Of a DNA stretch of 31,502 nucleotides, positions 20,403 to 30,830 are shown in pieces. The notes below the pieces were generated by a model. The model saw only the letters and a program-made list of their open reading frames with translations. It searched no databases and had not been told where the DNA came from. Position numbers and translations under genes: made by a program. Source of the stretch: Chromera velia (taxonomy: Eukaryota > Sar > Chromeraceae); contig JAHBMJ010001398.1 of NCBI GenBank assembly GCA_018398765.1, positions 1 to 31,502 of the forward strand, written 5' to 3'. Numbering within the stretch: position 1 is the first letter of the stretch; each line of letters starts with the position of its first letter.

Positions 20403-21347
20403 ATTACTAAAATCCCATTCAACCTCACGAGTCCCTGCACAACAGCCTGTACCTGCTCGATGCGGTAGTTGGGGAAAAGACTTCATTCAACGTACCCGGA
20501 ACACCCCGAACGCTAACGAGGGTTCTCTGATTTGGGGAATATCATCTAGGCCAGCACGCATTAAAAACTATATGTATAGATCTGCATAGGATAGAATAAG
20601 ATCAATTTTAAGTTCAAATATTTCAGGCTAGGTTCCGGGCCGAGACCTGTGGTCCACTGTCATTGCTGGGCTTACTGAAAGAAATGCTTAGAATGTGAAT
20701 GCTCCTGAGTCCTGATGATTGCCCTGTGGGCTAGGAATCGACTTCAGGCTGTCCCCTAGGGACAGATAGAATATCAGTCCGTCTACGTTCAATCAATCCA
20801 TCGCCTTTTCCCAACCCATCGTGTTCGAAACAACATTTCCCATTCAGTACTACTGCAATGGCAGTGCTGCATGCATGCATTTCGATCGGCTCGATCGGCC
20901 GGCGGGTGCGCGTGCATGTACCTAGGCATGTACGTCTCTCAGGTCAGACAATTTGGTATGCGCGAGTCGGGCCTGTCAGGCAGCTCTTTACACCTGCAGG
21001 TCACTGCACCAAACCCACAAAAACCGTGTCCATGCACTCACTCCCTCTGCTAGCGCACTGCGACACAACTACCCATTTCAAATTGAGAGGCTCACGCAAA
21101 CTGGAGGCAGCAAGCGTGTGAGGCCGCCAACCTCTCCGGCCTGCCAGATCGAGGCTGGACTTAATTGATCCGCAACATGCTCAACATGCGCAGACAAGGG
21201 AGGGGTCACAAGGCGGGGGTCGCAGCTCTGAAACAAACGCAACGTGCGTTTCTGTCAAAAACGTACAACCACCCAAGCCGTACTCCTATCGCACTCCTTC
21301 TTTTTTTTATCTCAAGCACAAACGGTTGTGGATGCAATCCTCGATCA
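20403..21347. other. No gene recognised
   Basis: Only short ORFs without domain features are present. The segment leads into the left inverted-repeat arm; part of its right end (from about 21317) is already related to the module-end sequence at 30690-30800. Confidence 0.5.
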
Positions 21348-22329
21348 ATGGACTTGCTTCGTTTTTCTTCAAGACAAGAGAGAGCAAGACAGTCACAAGC
21401 TACGAACTTGGAAAGGTTTAAGAGCCCATTCTACTGCACAGGAAGGTTTGACTCAAGATCAATACACCGGGGAACATCATCTGGCCAGCACACATCGACA
21501 GCTGGATCCGCATGCCACGACTCTGCACGACTTTGTCGCAAACTCTGCAGGCGGTTGTTAAAGCCAGGCCCAGCATGGAGAAGTGCATTGCCAGATACTT
21601 TACACACACACACGACGGACATTCACTATCCACTGACTCGTCCACCCACCCACCCACACCCTCTGGGTGGACGTCAAGAAGAACGAAAAGAGAAACGGAC
21701 ACCCCCATCGATCAGTTTTCATCTTCCTTCCCTTGCGCAGAAGTGCACAGCAGAAGGAAGCCCTGGTTTCCCAGAGATGGTATACAATCGAGAGAAGTCT
21801 CGTTTTCTAGCCAGGGCAGACAAGCAAGTGTGAAGAAGGGACAATCGAAGGGTGAGAACGACAGGACGCACGAAGTCAGTTGTTTGAGCCCCTCATTGGC
21901 AGCGAGAAAAATCGTCCCACATACAAGCATTGCATCACAAGCTCAGAAGAGAAGAAGACGACTTCTTTGCCAACACGACCATGTGTGTTGTAGCAAAGCG
22001 CGTCAAGAAAAATTGCAAACCTTCCTAATAAACGCAGAAAGCGCCCCTTTGTGGGCAAACTTCTCCTCGCTGCGATTGAAGCTGGTGCCGTACGAGGGAG
22101 TCTGGAGTTCAGGGGAAGAGAGAGAGCGCGCGCGCAGACCAAGGAAAAGTGAAGCAAGCATCACGCCGAGGGTTAATGACAGCGGCAGGGCCGGGCAGGA
22201 CGAATAAGAAGAGCAAGGGAGAGACGAAGTGAGGAACAAGAGGGACAAAGAGAAAGAGAAACAAGGCGAGCCAACGAGGATACTCTGCCGTGCCTACAGT
22301 CAAGTCCGGTCTCCACGGTCTGCCACCCC
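21348..22329. repeat. Left arm of large inverted repeat
   Basis: This arm is nearly identical, in inverted orientation, to the right side of the window. 21348-22022 matches 31502-30829, with fewer than about ten differences by eye. About 21985-22329 matches 29995-29625, with a ~15-bp insertion in the right copy. The match stops abruptly at the near side after TCTGCCACCCC. The far end could not be tested because the right arm reaches the window edge. Long ORFs occur in several frames here but look non-coding. Confidence 0.9.
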
Positions 22330-22426
22330 CCATCTTCTCTATTCTATCGTCAAGATCGGAGCCACAGAGGACTCACATGGATCCACAGGGCTCCACGGCC
22401 CCCATTTCTGCGGCCTTTCCTCCTTC

Positions 22427-24351
22427 TCACGCCTCGATTCCGAGAAGAATGATCGAAAGAGCCATGATGGCAGATCCGATGAAGAACCACGTCGACATCC
22501 AGTTCGACTGCACTAGCAAGGCACACAATCAAGTAGAAACACGATCATGTAGCGACTGAGATCACTGCACTGCACTGCATTGCCGCCACTGTCGTATGAA
22601 TGCGAGACTGGTGCGAGACTGGTGGAAAAGGGATATGGGGATACTCGAATGCAGATCATAGCCGGCGCAAAAAGACTCTGTCTACGTTTTTGGGTCAGAC
22701 ACTTCATAGAGATCTCAGCTTGCTTTTGCCTCACCGAGGGGTCATACTTGCAGGCGGCAGGGACCAGCTCGTGGATGCCAATGAACGTCATGATGCCTGC
22801 AGTCAGACCAAAAGTTACTCCGAAGCCTGCGGGATCAAGCACTCCGCCAGCTTTGAGGGCTGCAAAAACCGCTGCAGCGCCGATGGCTCCCCCAACGATC
22901 TCCGAGATGCCGGAGAGTGCCGCCCAGGCTGCGGAATGAGAGAAGGGTATCGCATCGTAGACTTGTGTTTCACAGACAGCCCTGAGATCATGCATTTTTC
23001 AATGCCGTACGTACTTATGCGTGTCTGTGTGGATGTAAGTCTCTGTGGACGTATGTATGTATGAATGTAGGTGCCTGAATGTATGGACAGATGGGCAAGC
23101 AGAAGCAAGATCCCTCAACTGACCAAAGGCGTACCACATGCCCTTCCCGGCGGCCAGGAAAGGCACTGCAACAGCAATCCCCTCGGGCAGATTGTGGAGG
23201 CAGATGGCGATGGTCATTACTGCAAGGACAAAAAAAGAAAGGCAAGAAGCCTGTTATACACCATAAAAAAAGGGAGGAAGAGGAGGGTACCTGTTGTGCA
23301 CCACAAAAAGAGAGAGAAAGAGGAGGGTAAAGGGATGTATTTATCATTGAATTCATGCAGGGAGGCACCAACATGAACATTTGATGTGAGCCATGCAGAG
23401 ACTGACACCAGCCGAGTCTGGGGTCAGTGAGGGCAGCAGTGAAGACGAGAACTCCCTCAGGCAGATTGTGGAGTGAGAGTGCGAGGAAAGACACCACGCC
23501 GAGCTTTCCGAGAGATCGTTCATCCATTCCATGACAACGGAGATCATGGAGGTCAAGACCCTTTACTCCCAGCGCGGCCGCCTTCCTTGCAGCACACTTT
23601 GCCGCACATTCCTCATCACGACACTGCTCCCGCCGGCGGGGCCCCGTCACGACCGGGGCGCTGAGGTCAACTACTTGCAGGTCTTGCCCACCGCTGGCAG
23701 TCACACCTGAAGCGCTGATATCTTTTGCCAGGCTGCCCAGCTGCACGTGCACACCGCTCGCAGGCTCTGGCTGATCAGAAAAACTGGAAGCGGGCGGATC
23801 GCGGCCACACAGTGGGCACTGCTTGTCCGCTTCAACGACCTGTCTCGTGACTGAATGCTCATCTGCGCGCTGATCTCCTGTGACCTGAAGTGACATCAGA
23901 CGGTGAACAATCACATCGATGACGCGCCCAACGCCCAAACCACCAAACATGGTCAGGTACGTCAGGGTTGCGGCGACGGGCCCAGAGAACCCTGCTTCTT
24001 CGAAGTTGGTTGTGGTTTCATTGAGCATTTCCGTGAGGGAAATAAAGACCATCACGCCTGCACTGAGCGCCAAAGCACCAGCCAGTATGTGCGGCTTCAG
24101 ATGGTTGCGGGCCGCGATGGCAATTGCTCCACCGAGTGCAGTTCCAGCCGCTGCAAGGTAGATAGTTCGTTGTACATGTCAAGAAACATTCCGTCTCCGT
24201 CTCTCTCAAACAACAAGCGGCAAACAAGAAGTCACGGAAGAAAATGCCAGCTATACATACCTGCGATGCAAACCATCCCCATGGCGACTCCAATGGCTTG
24301 AGGAGAGGTGTCGATCTCTCCACTCAACCGACGCAGAACCTGAGGCAACAT
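22427..24351 (-). CDS. ZIP family metal transporter (ZupT/GufA-like)
   Basis: The predicted protein has 401 residues from five exons: 24351-24261, 24150-23407, 23219-23124, 22928-22735 and 22507-22427. All introns are GT-AG (110, 187, 195 and 227 bp) and the frame is consistent throughout. ZIP carriers move Zn, Fe or Mn into the cytosol across eight membrane segments. TM1 is near residues 17-41 and TM2 near 52-72 (ISLTEML). TM4 carries HNLPEG (258-263) and TM5 a second HNLPEG (287-292), the binuclear metal site. TM6 has SGISE (316-320), TM7 ends in HELVP (363-367), and the last exon supplies TM8. The TM3-TM4 loop (about 116-247) is long and Cys-rich (CPLC, CRDEECAAKC). Start: the ATG at 24351 is the first in frame after an upstream TAA. 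Divergent from the ATPase gene. Confidence 0.9.
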
Positions 24352-24860
24352 GTTGTCCAGACTCCAGAACAACAACAACGTTTCCGCAACACTCTGTTGT
24401 TTTCTCGTTTAGGACGACAGTTGATCCTCTCTCTCTCTCTCTTTCTCTCTCTGTGTGTGTGTGTGTGTGTTGCTTTTTAAAACACAGCTGTCCACCTTGA
24501 ATCGGTCTCAATCTCTGTTCATCATGCAAGACCGCCAGAATCGATGCAAATGAGACAGAGAATGACGGACGGAGGCGATCGGGGTGCTTGGCAACGACGA
24601 CAGAAGACGCGCGCGCGCGTCACGGACTGCATGCTGGGAATGGCTCCGGAAAACATATCGGGGGGTACTTAAATACAAAACAATTGTACGTGTATGTGTA
24701 CAGGCCTACACAAGCCCTACGGCTTCTTAAACTCACGGTTTCTGAGGCTGTTCGCACGCTGGCATGTGTCAGATCTCATGACGTTGCCTTCACACGTCCT
24801 ACACAGAGAGTTTCTTCGATCTCTTCTCAATTCACTCGCTAGACAGATCGGGCTGGCGAT
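24352..24860. promoter_or_regulatory. Divergent intergenic promoter region
   Basis: These 509 bp separate the start codons of the ZIP gene (minus) and the P1B-ATPase gene (plus), so both promoters must lie here or within 5' UTRs. The region holds a CT/GT microsatellite and a short GCGCGCGCGC tract near 24609. I cannot identify a TATA box or a specific metal-response element by eye. An in-frame TAG at 24840-24842 shortly before the ATPase ATG supports that start. Confidence 0.6.
24427..24471 (+). repeat. CT/GT compound microsatellite
   Basis: A run of CT units changes into a run of GT units between the two divergent genes, about 110 bp upstream of the ZIP start. Confidence 0.9.
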
Positions 24861-27800
24861 ATGAGAACAAGCCTTGAAGCATTTCGTTGCTGTAAAAGCC
24901 GTCAAGGTGGAAAGAAAATGACTGCTGGGCAAGAGGAGAAGGACGTGGAAGGGGTGTCTGTCGTTCAGACAATCTTTACTGCGCAGGGAATCTGCTGTGC
25001 ATCTGAAGTACCCTTGGTTAGGAGTGCTGTTGCGCAGTTTGGACCAGGAATTGTACACCTTGCCGTCAATGTGCTGACACAAGAAGTCATCATAAGGCAC
25101 GAGAGTAACATCCTTCCTAAACAACTGAAAAAAGCTCTGCAGGACGCAGCACTAGAGCCGGTGCTAGTCTCAACGACTGGAGAAGCGATTGAAGAGACAA
25201 CAAAGACCCGCAAATGCCACTGTGCTGGCCTTCCTGCGTGGAACATCATTGTTGCAACAGTCCTTTGGGCAGTCGGGTTGGGTGCCTACTCCTTCGGCAG
25301 CTCGGATGCTCACGGACACGGGGACCCGTTTTCAGATGAGAAGTGGACCAACTCTGAGTTTTTGATCGTCTTCAACACGTGCTCCTTGCTGGCGATCATC
25401 CTTTCACTGCCCACCGTGGTACCACGCGCATGGGCTGCAGTAAAACGGTGTTCGGTGAATGTCAACGTGTTGATGGTCTTAGCAGTCGTTGGGGCATGTT
25501 TGATGCAGGTGTGTTTTTTCTTCCTCTGTGTCTCCTTGTTTGTCTGTCTGTACCTGGTGGTCTCCGTGTGTTTCCATCTGTTTCTGTCTGCTGCACGTCT
25601 TTTCTTCTCTCTTTCTTTTCTCTCGATGTTTCGTGCAGAACGTAAGGGGAAAAAAGAAGGAAAAGGAACCATACAGTCTGTCTCTGTCTCCGTCTATCTG
25701 TGGTCTCCGGTTGGCTTCTTTGTGTCACTTTGAGGACTCGTGACTGCAAGTCGGAACGGCGATGTTGTGAGCTTCAAGGTAGAGTTTGATAGTGCATGCA
25801 GCACGCCCTGTTGATGTGCTTCTTCCCAGTCCCTCTCTTTTGTCATCCTTTGTCTGTTGCAGGACTTTGTGGAAGGTGCCACCGTCCTCGTCCTTTTCTC
25901 CTGGAGTTCCTTCCTTGAGCGCCTTGCGTCCTCCCGTGCAAAGTCTGCTATCGGAGAGGTCGTGGCTCTGGCTCCCACCACTGCCATGATGCTTTCGGAG
26001 GATGGGGAGTCGAGGGTTTGTATCGAGGTCGTCCCTGTCGGCAGTCGCATTGCAGTGCGGCCTGGGGACAAGGTACCTCCTGACGGCGTCATCATCTCTG
26101 GTCGGTTTTGGGGGGTTGCTTGCGGAATAAGAGGCACCAGTTTTTTCCTCACCTCCTACTAAGTGCAAAGCATTTCTACAGCGTGCATGCATGCCATCGC
26201 CTCTCCAACGTTGCTGCATGCATGGATGGAGTGCAGGTACGACGTCTTTGGACGAGTCGTCGTCCTTGACCGGAGAGTCGGTTCCAGTATCAAAGAAACA
26301 GGGAGACAGCGTGGTGGCCGGAGCAATCAATGTGGGCGGAGGGTATATTGAGGTAGAGACCACTTCTCTGGCACGCGACTCCTTCATCGCAAGGCTCGCC
26401 CAGCTGATGGCTGATGCACAGACGCAGCGTGCGCCCACTGAGGAGATGGTTGAGAGGGTTGCAAAGGTGTACACTCCCGTCGTCCTGATCTCCTCTCTTC
26501 TGATGGCCTCCATTCCGTGCTAGATTCCGTGGGCCTGGGGCGTGGAGACAGGATCCCACTGGCTCTATGTCGCCCTCGTCCTGCTTGTCGTGGGCTGTCC
26601 CTGTGCACTCGTCATCTCCACCCCGATCAGCTACGTCTGCAGCCTGGCCACGTGCGCGCGCCTCGGCATCCTCGTGAAAGGCGGGAAGCATCTTGAGACA
26701 CTGGGTACAGTGGAGGTGATTGCTTTCGATAAAACAGGTACTCTGACAGCCGGCCGCTTTGTGTTAACCGACATCGAATCTCTCGGCGCGTATGACACCA
26801 AGAGCCTCCATCACTCTCTGCTCTCTCTCGCGGCGAGTGTCGAGCGCTACTCCGCCCACCCGGTCGCGGCTGCCATTACTCAGAAGGCGTTTGCTCAAAA
26901 TGTTGACCTTTTCCCGGACGACTGCGTGAAGAACTTTGAGGATCAGGCAGGCAAGGGTGTGTGTGCGGACATTGAGGGAGTTGGCCGCGTCTGTGTGGGC
27001 TCGGGAGAGTACACAGAGTCCATGTTGCACACCACTCCGTCTCTCTACGCCGATGCCGTCGCGCTAGTTGGCGGTCTCCGGTGGGAGCGTGAAGCCGGTC
27101 CCCCGGAATCCCTACAAAGCTTCGACACGCGCGGGGCAACGATTTGCTGGATTTCTGTAGATGGGAGGGTAATGGGTGTGCTGAGTGCATCGGACACGGT
27201 GAGAGCAAGCGCGGTCGAAGCGGTGGGACAACTCTGCGACCTTGGCGTACGATGCGTGATGCTGACGGGTGACTCTGAGGATGCGGCGAGGGGCATTGCG
27301 ATAAAAGTAGGGGTTGACATGCGTGAGGTGCTCTTCCGGTGCTCTCCCGAGAAGAAGCTCCAGTACGTGCAGAATCTGGTGCAGCAGAAACAGAGACAGA
27401 GGAGACGATGCAGCGGGAGTGGGAGGGGGAAGGTGGCGATGGTCGGTGACGGCGTGAACGACGCGGCGGCGCTCGCAAGCGCTGACGTTGGGATTGCGAT
27501 GGGAGATACAGGTGAGGGAGGGAGGGAACTTGAGTCTCAAATGCCCACATTTGACAATATATGATGCATGTGCATTGTCGCAACATTACATGCAGCCCAG
27601 CGTGGCCATCTCTTTTCATTCGATTTGCGATGTCTCACAAAAAAATATGATATGTCCCTGCCCCTTCCCGGCTGCTCTCATTATCTCTTCCTTCTTTATC
27701 CTCTGATGGTTGTCTCGTCTGCACAGGCTCCGCAGTCGCGATCGAGGCTGCCGATGTTGCCCTCATGGATGTGAACCTGAAGAAACTCCCTGTGCTCATC

Positions 27801-29476
27801 TGCATCAGCAGGCGCACCCGCCTGGTGATCTTTCTGAACATCGCATTCGCCGTCCTTTCCAAGCTGGCGGTTCTTGGTCTCGCCATCGCAGGTCCTTCAG
27901 AGCCTCCTACCCACCGCGTTCCCTTGCTCCTTGCTCAGCATTATATTCATGTCTCTTTTCCTTAGTGCCACGCGCGCTTTTGATGTCTTCCCTTTTTTTC
28001 TCCCCTCCTCCAAGATTTACACACTTGGGCGTTGTCGCGCTCACTCTCTTTTTGATAGGAAGACTTGTTACACGAAACTGTACCCGTACCGTGAAAGAAA
28101 CAGAAGGGGAGAAAGGGCCTGCACCTTGGCGGAAGACTGCAGCATCCATTTATCTCTTCGCGTGTCTGCCGGTTTCGAACCATATTTTGCATACATGCAT
28201 ACATACATACCCTTTCCACCCTTTGTACTCACTGTGTATATGAATATTTCTGTATGCGTATGTGAAAAGATGATCATCAACATGCAGGCTACTTGACACT
28301 CTGGGGGGCTGTTGCCGCCGACATCGGATCCATGCTGATCGTCACTCTGCACGCCATGACACTGCTGAAGGCACGAGAACGCGCAAGAGCTGCTGGCGCC
28401 GTTCTGAGCACTGCAGGAAGCCTCGTGACCTGTTGCTGCTGCGTGGTGAAGCACATCTGCTGCAAGGTCCACAAGATCAAAGATTTCCAGGTCATTGTAC
28501 TGCCAGGCAAGACTCCTCCTTTTGCCTGGTGATGATCTGCCCCGGAGTATGGTTTTTGTTCAAACAAACTTCTTGGCATGCACTGCAGAGGACAGGCAAA
28601 AAAACAGTGCGCCTCGAGCGCTAGAACGGGGAGTGGCAACTGAAAAAAGAAACAAGAAAAGAGAGGGAGGAAGAGCAAAACAGAAAGGGAAGACAATAAG
28701 AGAAAAGAAAGACTAGAGTCCTTTTCCAACTTCTGCTCAGCACCCGGGGCTTGCCGCCAACTCCTTCTGCACACAACCGTTCGGACAGGGAGAGAGAAAA
28801 ACAACAGCTTTAATTGATGCCCGTCTTCCGTTCTGACACTTCTCTTGTTATGATAACAACCCACACTGTTTTTCAAAACGCGAACACAATGCTCGTTTGT
28901 GTAAATATGCACATGTGTGTGTGTATGTGTGGGTGTGTGTGTATCTTGCAGAGCGTGGGCTCCCTCCACTGCTGCTGCCAGCACCAGTGTTGCGGGATGA
29001 CGAGTGACTCTGACTGTGCTGCATGCAGTCCCACGCTTATGCTACATACAGAGCATGATGTCCTACAGGAGTCGCTGCTCCCTGCAGTAGTGAAGGAGAG
29101 CTGTTGTGGAGATGAAAAGGTGGCAGTGAAGGAGAGCTGCTGTGCAAAGGAGGGGGAGGCTCAGCATGCACACAAGCAGGGAGGGGCGGACGTCACTGAG
29201 CGTGTTCGCAGTTCTGGATCAGTCCAAGAACTTGGCGAAACCGCTCATCCCTCTCAGAGTCAGTCACAGTGCAAGCGCGAGGACCCTCGCAGCCATTGTG
29301 CAAGCCACGCAGGTCACCACCACGATCAGAACAACAGGCGTGAGGACAGCGCAACGCCCCCCCCCCCACCAGCAGGCGTCTCTTCGCTTTGCGCTCTCAT
29401 CCACCCACCCAGCCCCTACTCTAATCGGAAGAGCTTCCTGAGCAAAAAGACGACCACACCGCGCAACAGCAACTGA
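24861..29476 (+). CDS. Zn/Cd-type P1B-2 ATPase (HMA2/ZntA-like), possibly a pseudogene
   Basis: Six exons (24861-25508, 25863-26100, 26237-27511, 27727-27891, 28288-28490, 28952-29476) with GT-AG introns give 1,017 codons. P1B-2 pumps use ATP to export Zn/Cd from the cytosol. The N-terminal HMA domain has GICCASE (residues 43-49), as in plant HMA2/HMA4. The actuator loop has SLTGES. The membrane metal site is CPC (416-418), phosphorylation is at DKTGT (D460), and HP, TGDS and GDGVND (699-704) follow. TM7 Lys (766) and TM8 DIG (D787) are the P1B-2 signature. The tail (about 820-1017) is Cys/His-rich, with CC pairs and GHHHD. Oddities: an in-frame TAG at codon 391, and DAAAL where DAPAL is usual. 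The ATG at 24861 is the first after an upstream TAG. Confidence 0.88.
26512..26531 (+). other. Footprint-like 12-bp insertion creating an in-frame TAG
   Basis: ATTCCGTG occurs twice (26512-26519 and 26524-26531) separated by CTAG. The 12 extra bases keep the frame but introduce TAG at 26521-26523 within the P1B-ATPase. Removing one repeat plus CTAG gives a continuous reading of ordinary family length between the transmembrane segment and CPC. An 8-bp duplication with a few leftover bases is what excision of a cut-and-paste transposon with an 8-bp target duplication would leave. A replication slip or an assembly error are alternatives. Confidence 0.75.
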
Positions 29477-29624
29477 ACCAAAAAGCGGTGCCATTGCATG
29501 CATGCCACGGAGCAGGAATGCCAAGAGAAGACAAGAGGGAGAGGGGTTCTGATATTCTATGTCATGTGAGAAGCTCCACATCTTTCCCTTGCTCTTCCGC
29601 TGTGACTGACCCTCAGCGTGAGAA
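29477..29624. other. ATPase 3' flank
   Basis: A short unique stretch lies between the ATPase stop codon and the start of the right inverted-repeat arm. No clear polyadenylation signal can be asserted. Confidence 0.5.
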
Positions 29625-29949
29625 GGGGTGGCAGACCGTGGAGACCGGACTTGACTGTAGGCACGGCAGAGTATCCTCGTTGGCTCGCCTTGTTTCTCTT
29701 TCTCTTCGTGTGCTTCTGGTTTGTCCCTCTTGTTCCTCACTTCGTCTCTCCCTTGCTCTTCTTATTCGTCCTGCCCGGCCCTGCCGCTGTCGTTAACCCT
29801 CGGCGTGATGCTTGCTTCACTTTTCCTTGGTCTGCGCGCGCTCTCTCTCTCTTCCCCTGAACTCCAGACTCCCTCGTACGGCACCAGCTTCAATCGCAGC
29901 GAGGAGAAGTTTGCCCACAAAGGGGCGCTTTCTGCGTTTATTAGGAAGG

Positions 29950-30830
29950 TTTGCAATTTTTCTTGATGCGCTTTGCTACAACGCATCTTCGTATAGGCAA
30001 AAGAAGCCGTCTTCTTCTCTTCCGAGCTTGTGATGTGATACTTGTGTGTGGGACTGGTCTGTAGAAAAAACGGAAGAAACTCTGCGCTGAATGTCGGAAG
30101 AAGTGTCCCTCCGACAGTCAGGACAGCTTCGTCTTTCTGCAGCAACTCAAGAAGGCAGAGGAAGCTAGGCAAGTAAACTTTACGACAGCCGGAGGCATGA
30201 GAACTCTCCTGTACTTTGTGACTTCACAAGGACTGTGTAAAGAGATGGGTGCAGTCGAAGGGTCAGAAGCCGAGGAGCGACGTGAAACGTACATGCTTCT
30301 GGTCACCAGTGTCCAGAAAGTCTGTGACTCGTTTTTCTGCTCCTGAGAATATACTTCAGTCTGGAGCCTGGCTTGCTCATGCATGCCGGTGTCTTTGCGG
30401 TAAAAGAGGAGTACTTTCCTGATGGGATCAGGGCACAGGCACGCAGATTTCATGAGTTATGACAAGCTCTGCAAGAAAGGGAGCGCAGACCACTGTGCGG
30501 TAGGGAGAGAGATTTGCTCAGTACAGCAGGACTGATGTTCTCTTTTTCTCTCTCTCTGTGTGTGTCGGTGTGTTTTTACGTTTTAGTGCGTTTTCGCCTT
30601 TTTGCCTGAACGTCTGGCTGTACGGCTCTGTACAGCACGTTTGTTTTCTTGTCTGCTCGCCCATATGTGGGTCTTTTTGGTAGAATGAGCTCGCAAGCCT
30701 TTCCAAGTTCGTAGCTTATGACTGTGTTGCTCTCTCTTATCTTTCAAAAAAAGGAAGCAAATCCGTCGATCGAGGATTGCATTCACCGTTTGCGATACTG
30801 GGGCACCCACCATCTCCTTTTCTTAGAAGG
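29950..30830 (+). repeat. Repeat module 1 (conserved ends, unique core)
   Basis: The module starts TTTGCAATTTTTCTTGA and shares its first ~100 bp (29950-30055) with module 2. Its last ~110-150 bp, beginning GTAGAATG at 30680 and including CTTTCCAAGTTCGTAGCTT, is shared with the end of module 2. The ~620 bp in between are not shared. The left arm lacks this module. Confidence 0.75.
30065..30346 (+). CDS. Orphan exon-like ORF in module 1 core, unknown function
   Basis: A 93-codon open frame ends in TGA at 30344-30346 and has no early ATG. It is preceded by a pyrimidine-containing GGTCTGTAG, a plausible 3' splice site, so it may be the last exon of a gene whose upstream exon I cannot place. Its composition is protein-like: LCAECRKKCP near the start (four-residue cysteine spacing), then an amphipathic stretch containing FVFLQQLKKAEEARQVNFTT, and VQKVCDSFFCS at the end. 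I recognise no family. It lies only in the right arm. A chance ORF remains possible. Confidence 0.4.
   Translation, partial: KKRKKLCAECRKKCPSDSQDSFVFLQQLKKAEEARQVNFTTAGGMRTLLYFVTSQGLCKEMGAVEGSEAEERRETYMLLVTSVQKVCDSFFCS

Noticed and set aside
21165-22207. Two overlapping ORFs of 222 and 231 aa in the left arm
   Set aside because: They overlap each other in different frames, lack domains, and cover a repeat that is nearly identical in all frames in the right arm. There is no evidence that either is translated.
22513-22734. Reading the ZIP gene straight on to a stop at 22513
   Set aside because: A strong donor (GTGAGG) at 22734 and an acceptor before 22507 join in phase to an exon encoding the missing eighth membrane segment, which fits the family better.
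26101-26236. Treating ORFs 26163-26351 and 26191-26523 as separate small genes
   Set aside because: 26191-26523 contains exon 3 of the P1B-ATPase; its first part is intron sequence, and the other ORF is an out-of-frame shadow.
26517-26523. A 7-nt GT-AG mini-intron removing the TAG
   Set aside because: Removing 7 nt would break the frame and is far below any plausible intron size; the 8-bp duplication explains the stop better.
22427-29476. A bacterial-type metal-resistance operon or recent bacterial transfer
   Set aside because: Both genes are split by several spliceosomal-type introns and are divergently transcribed.
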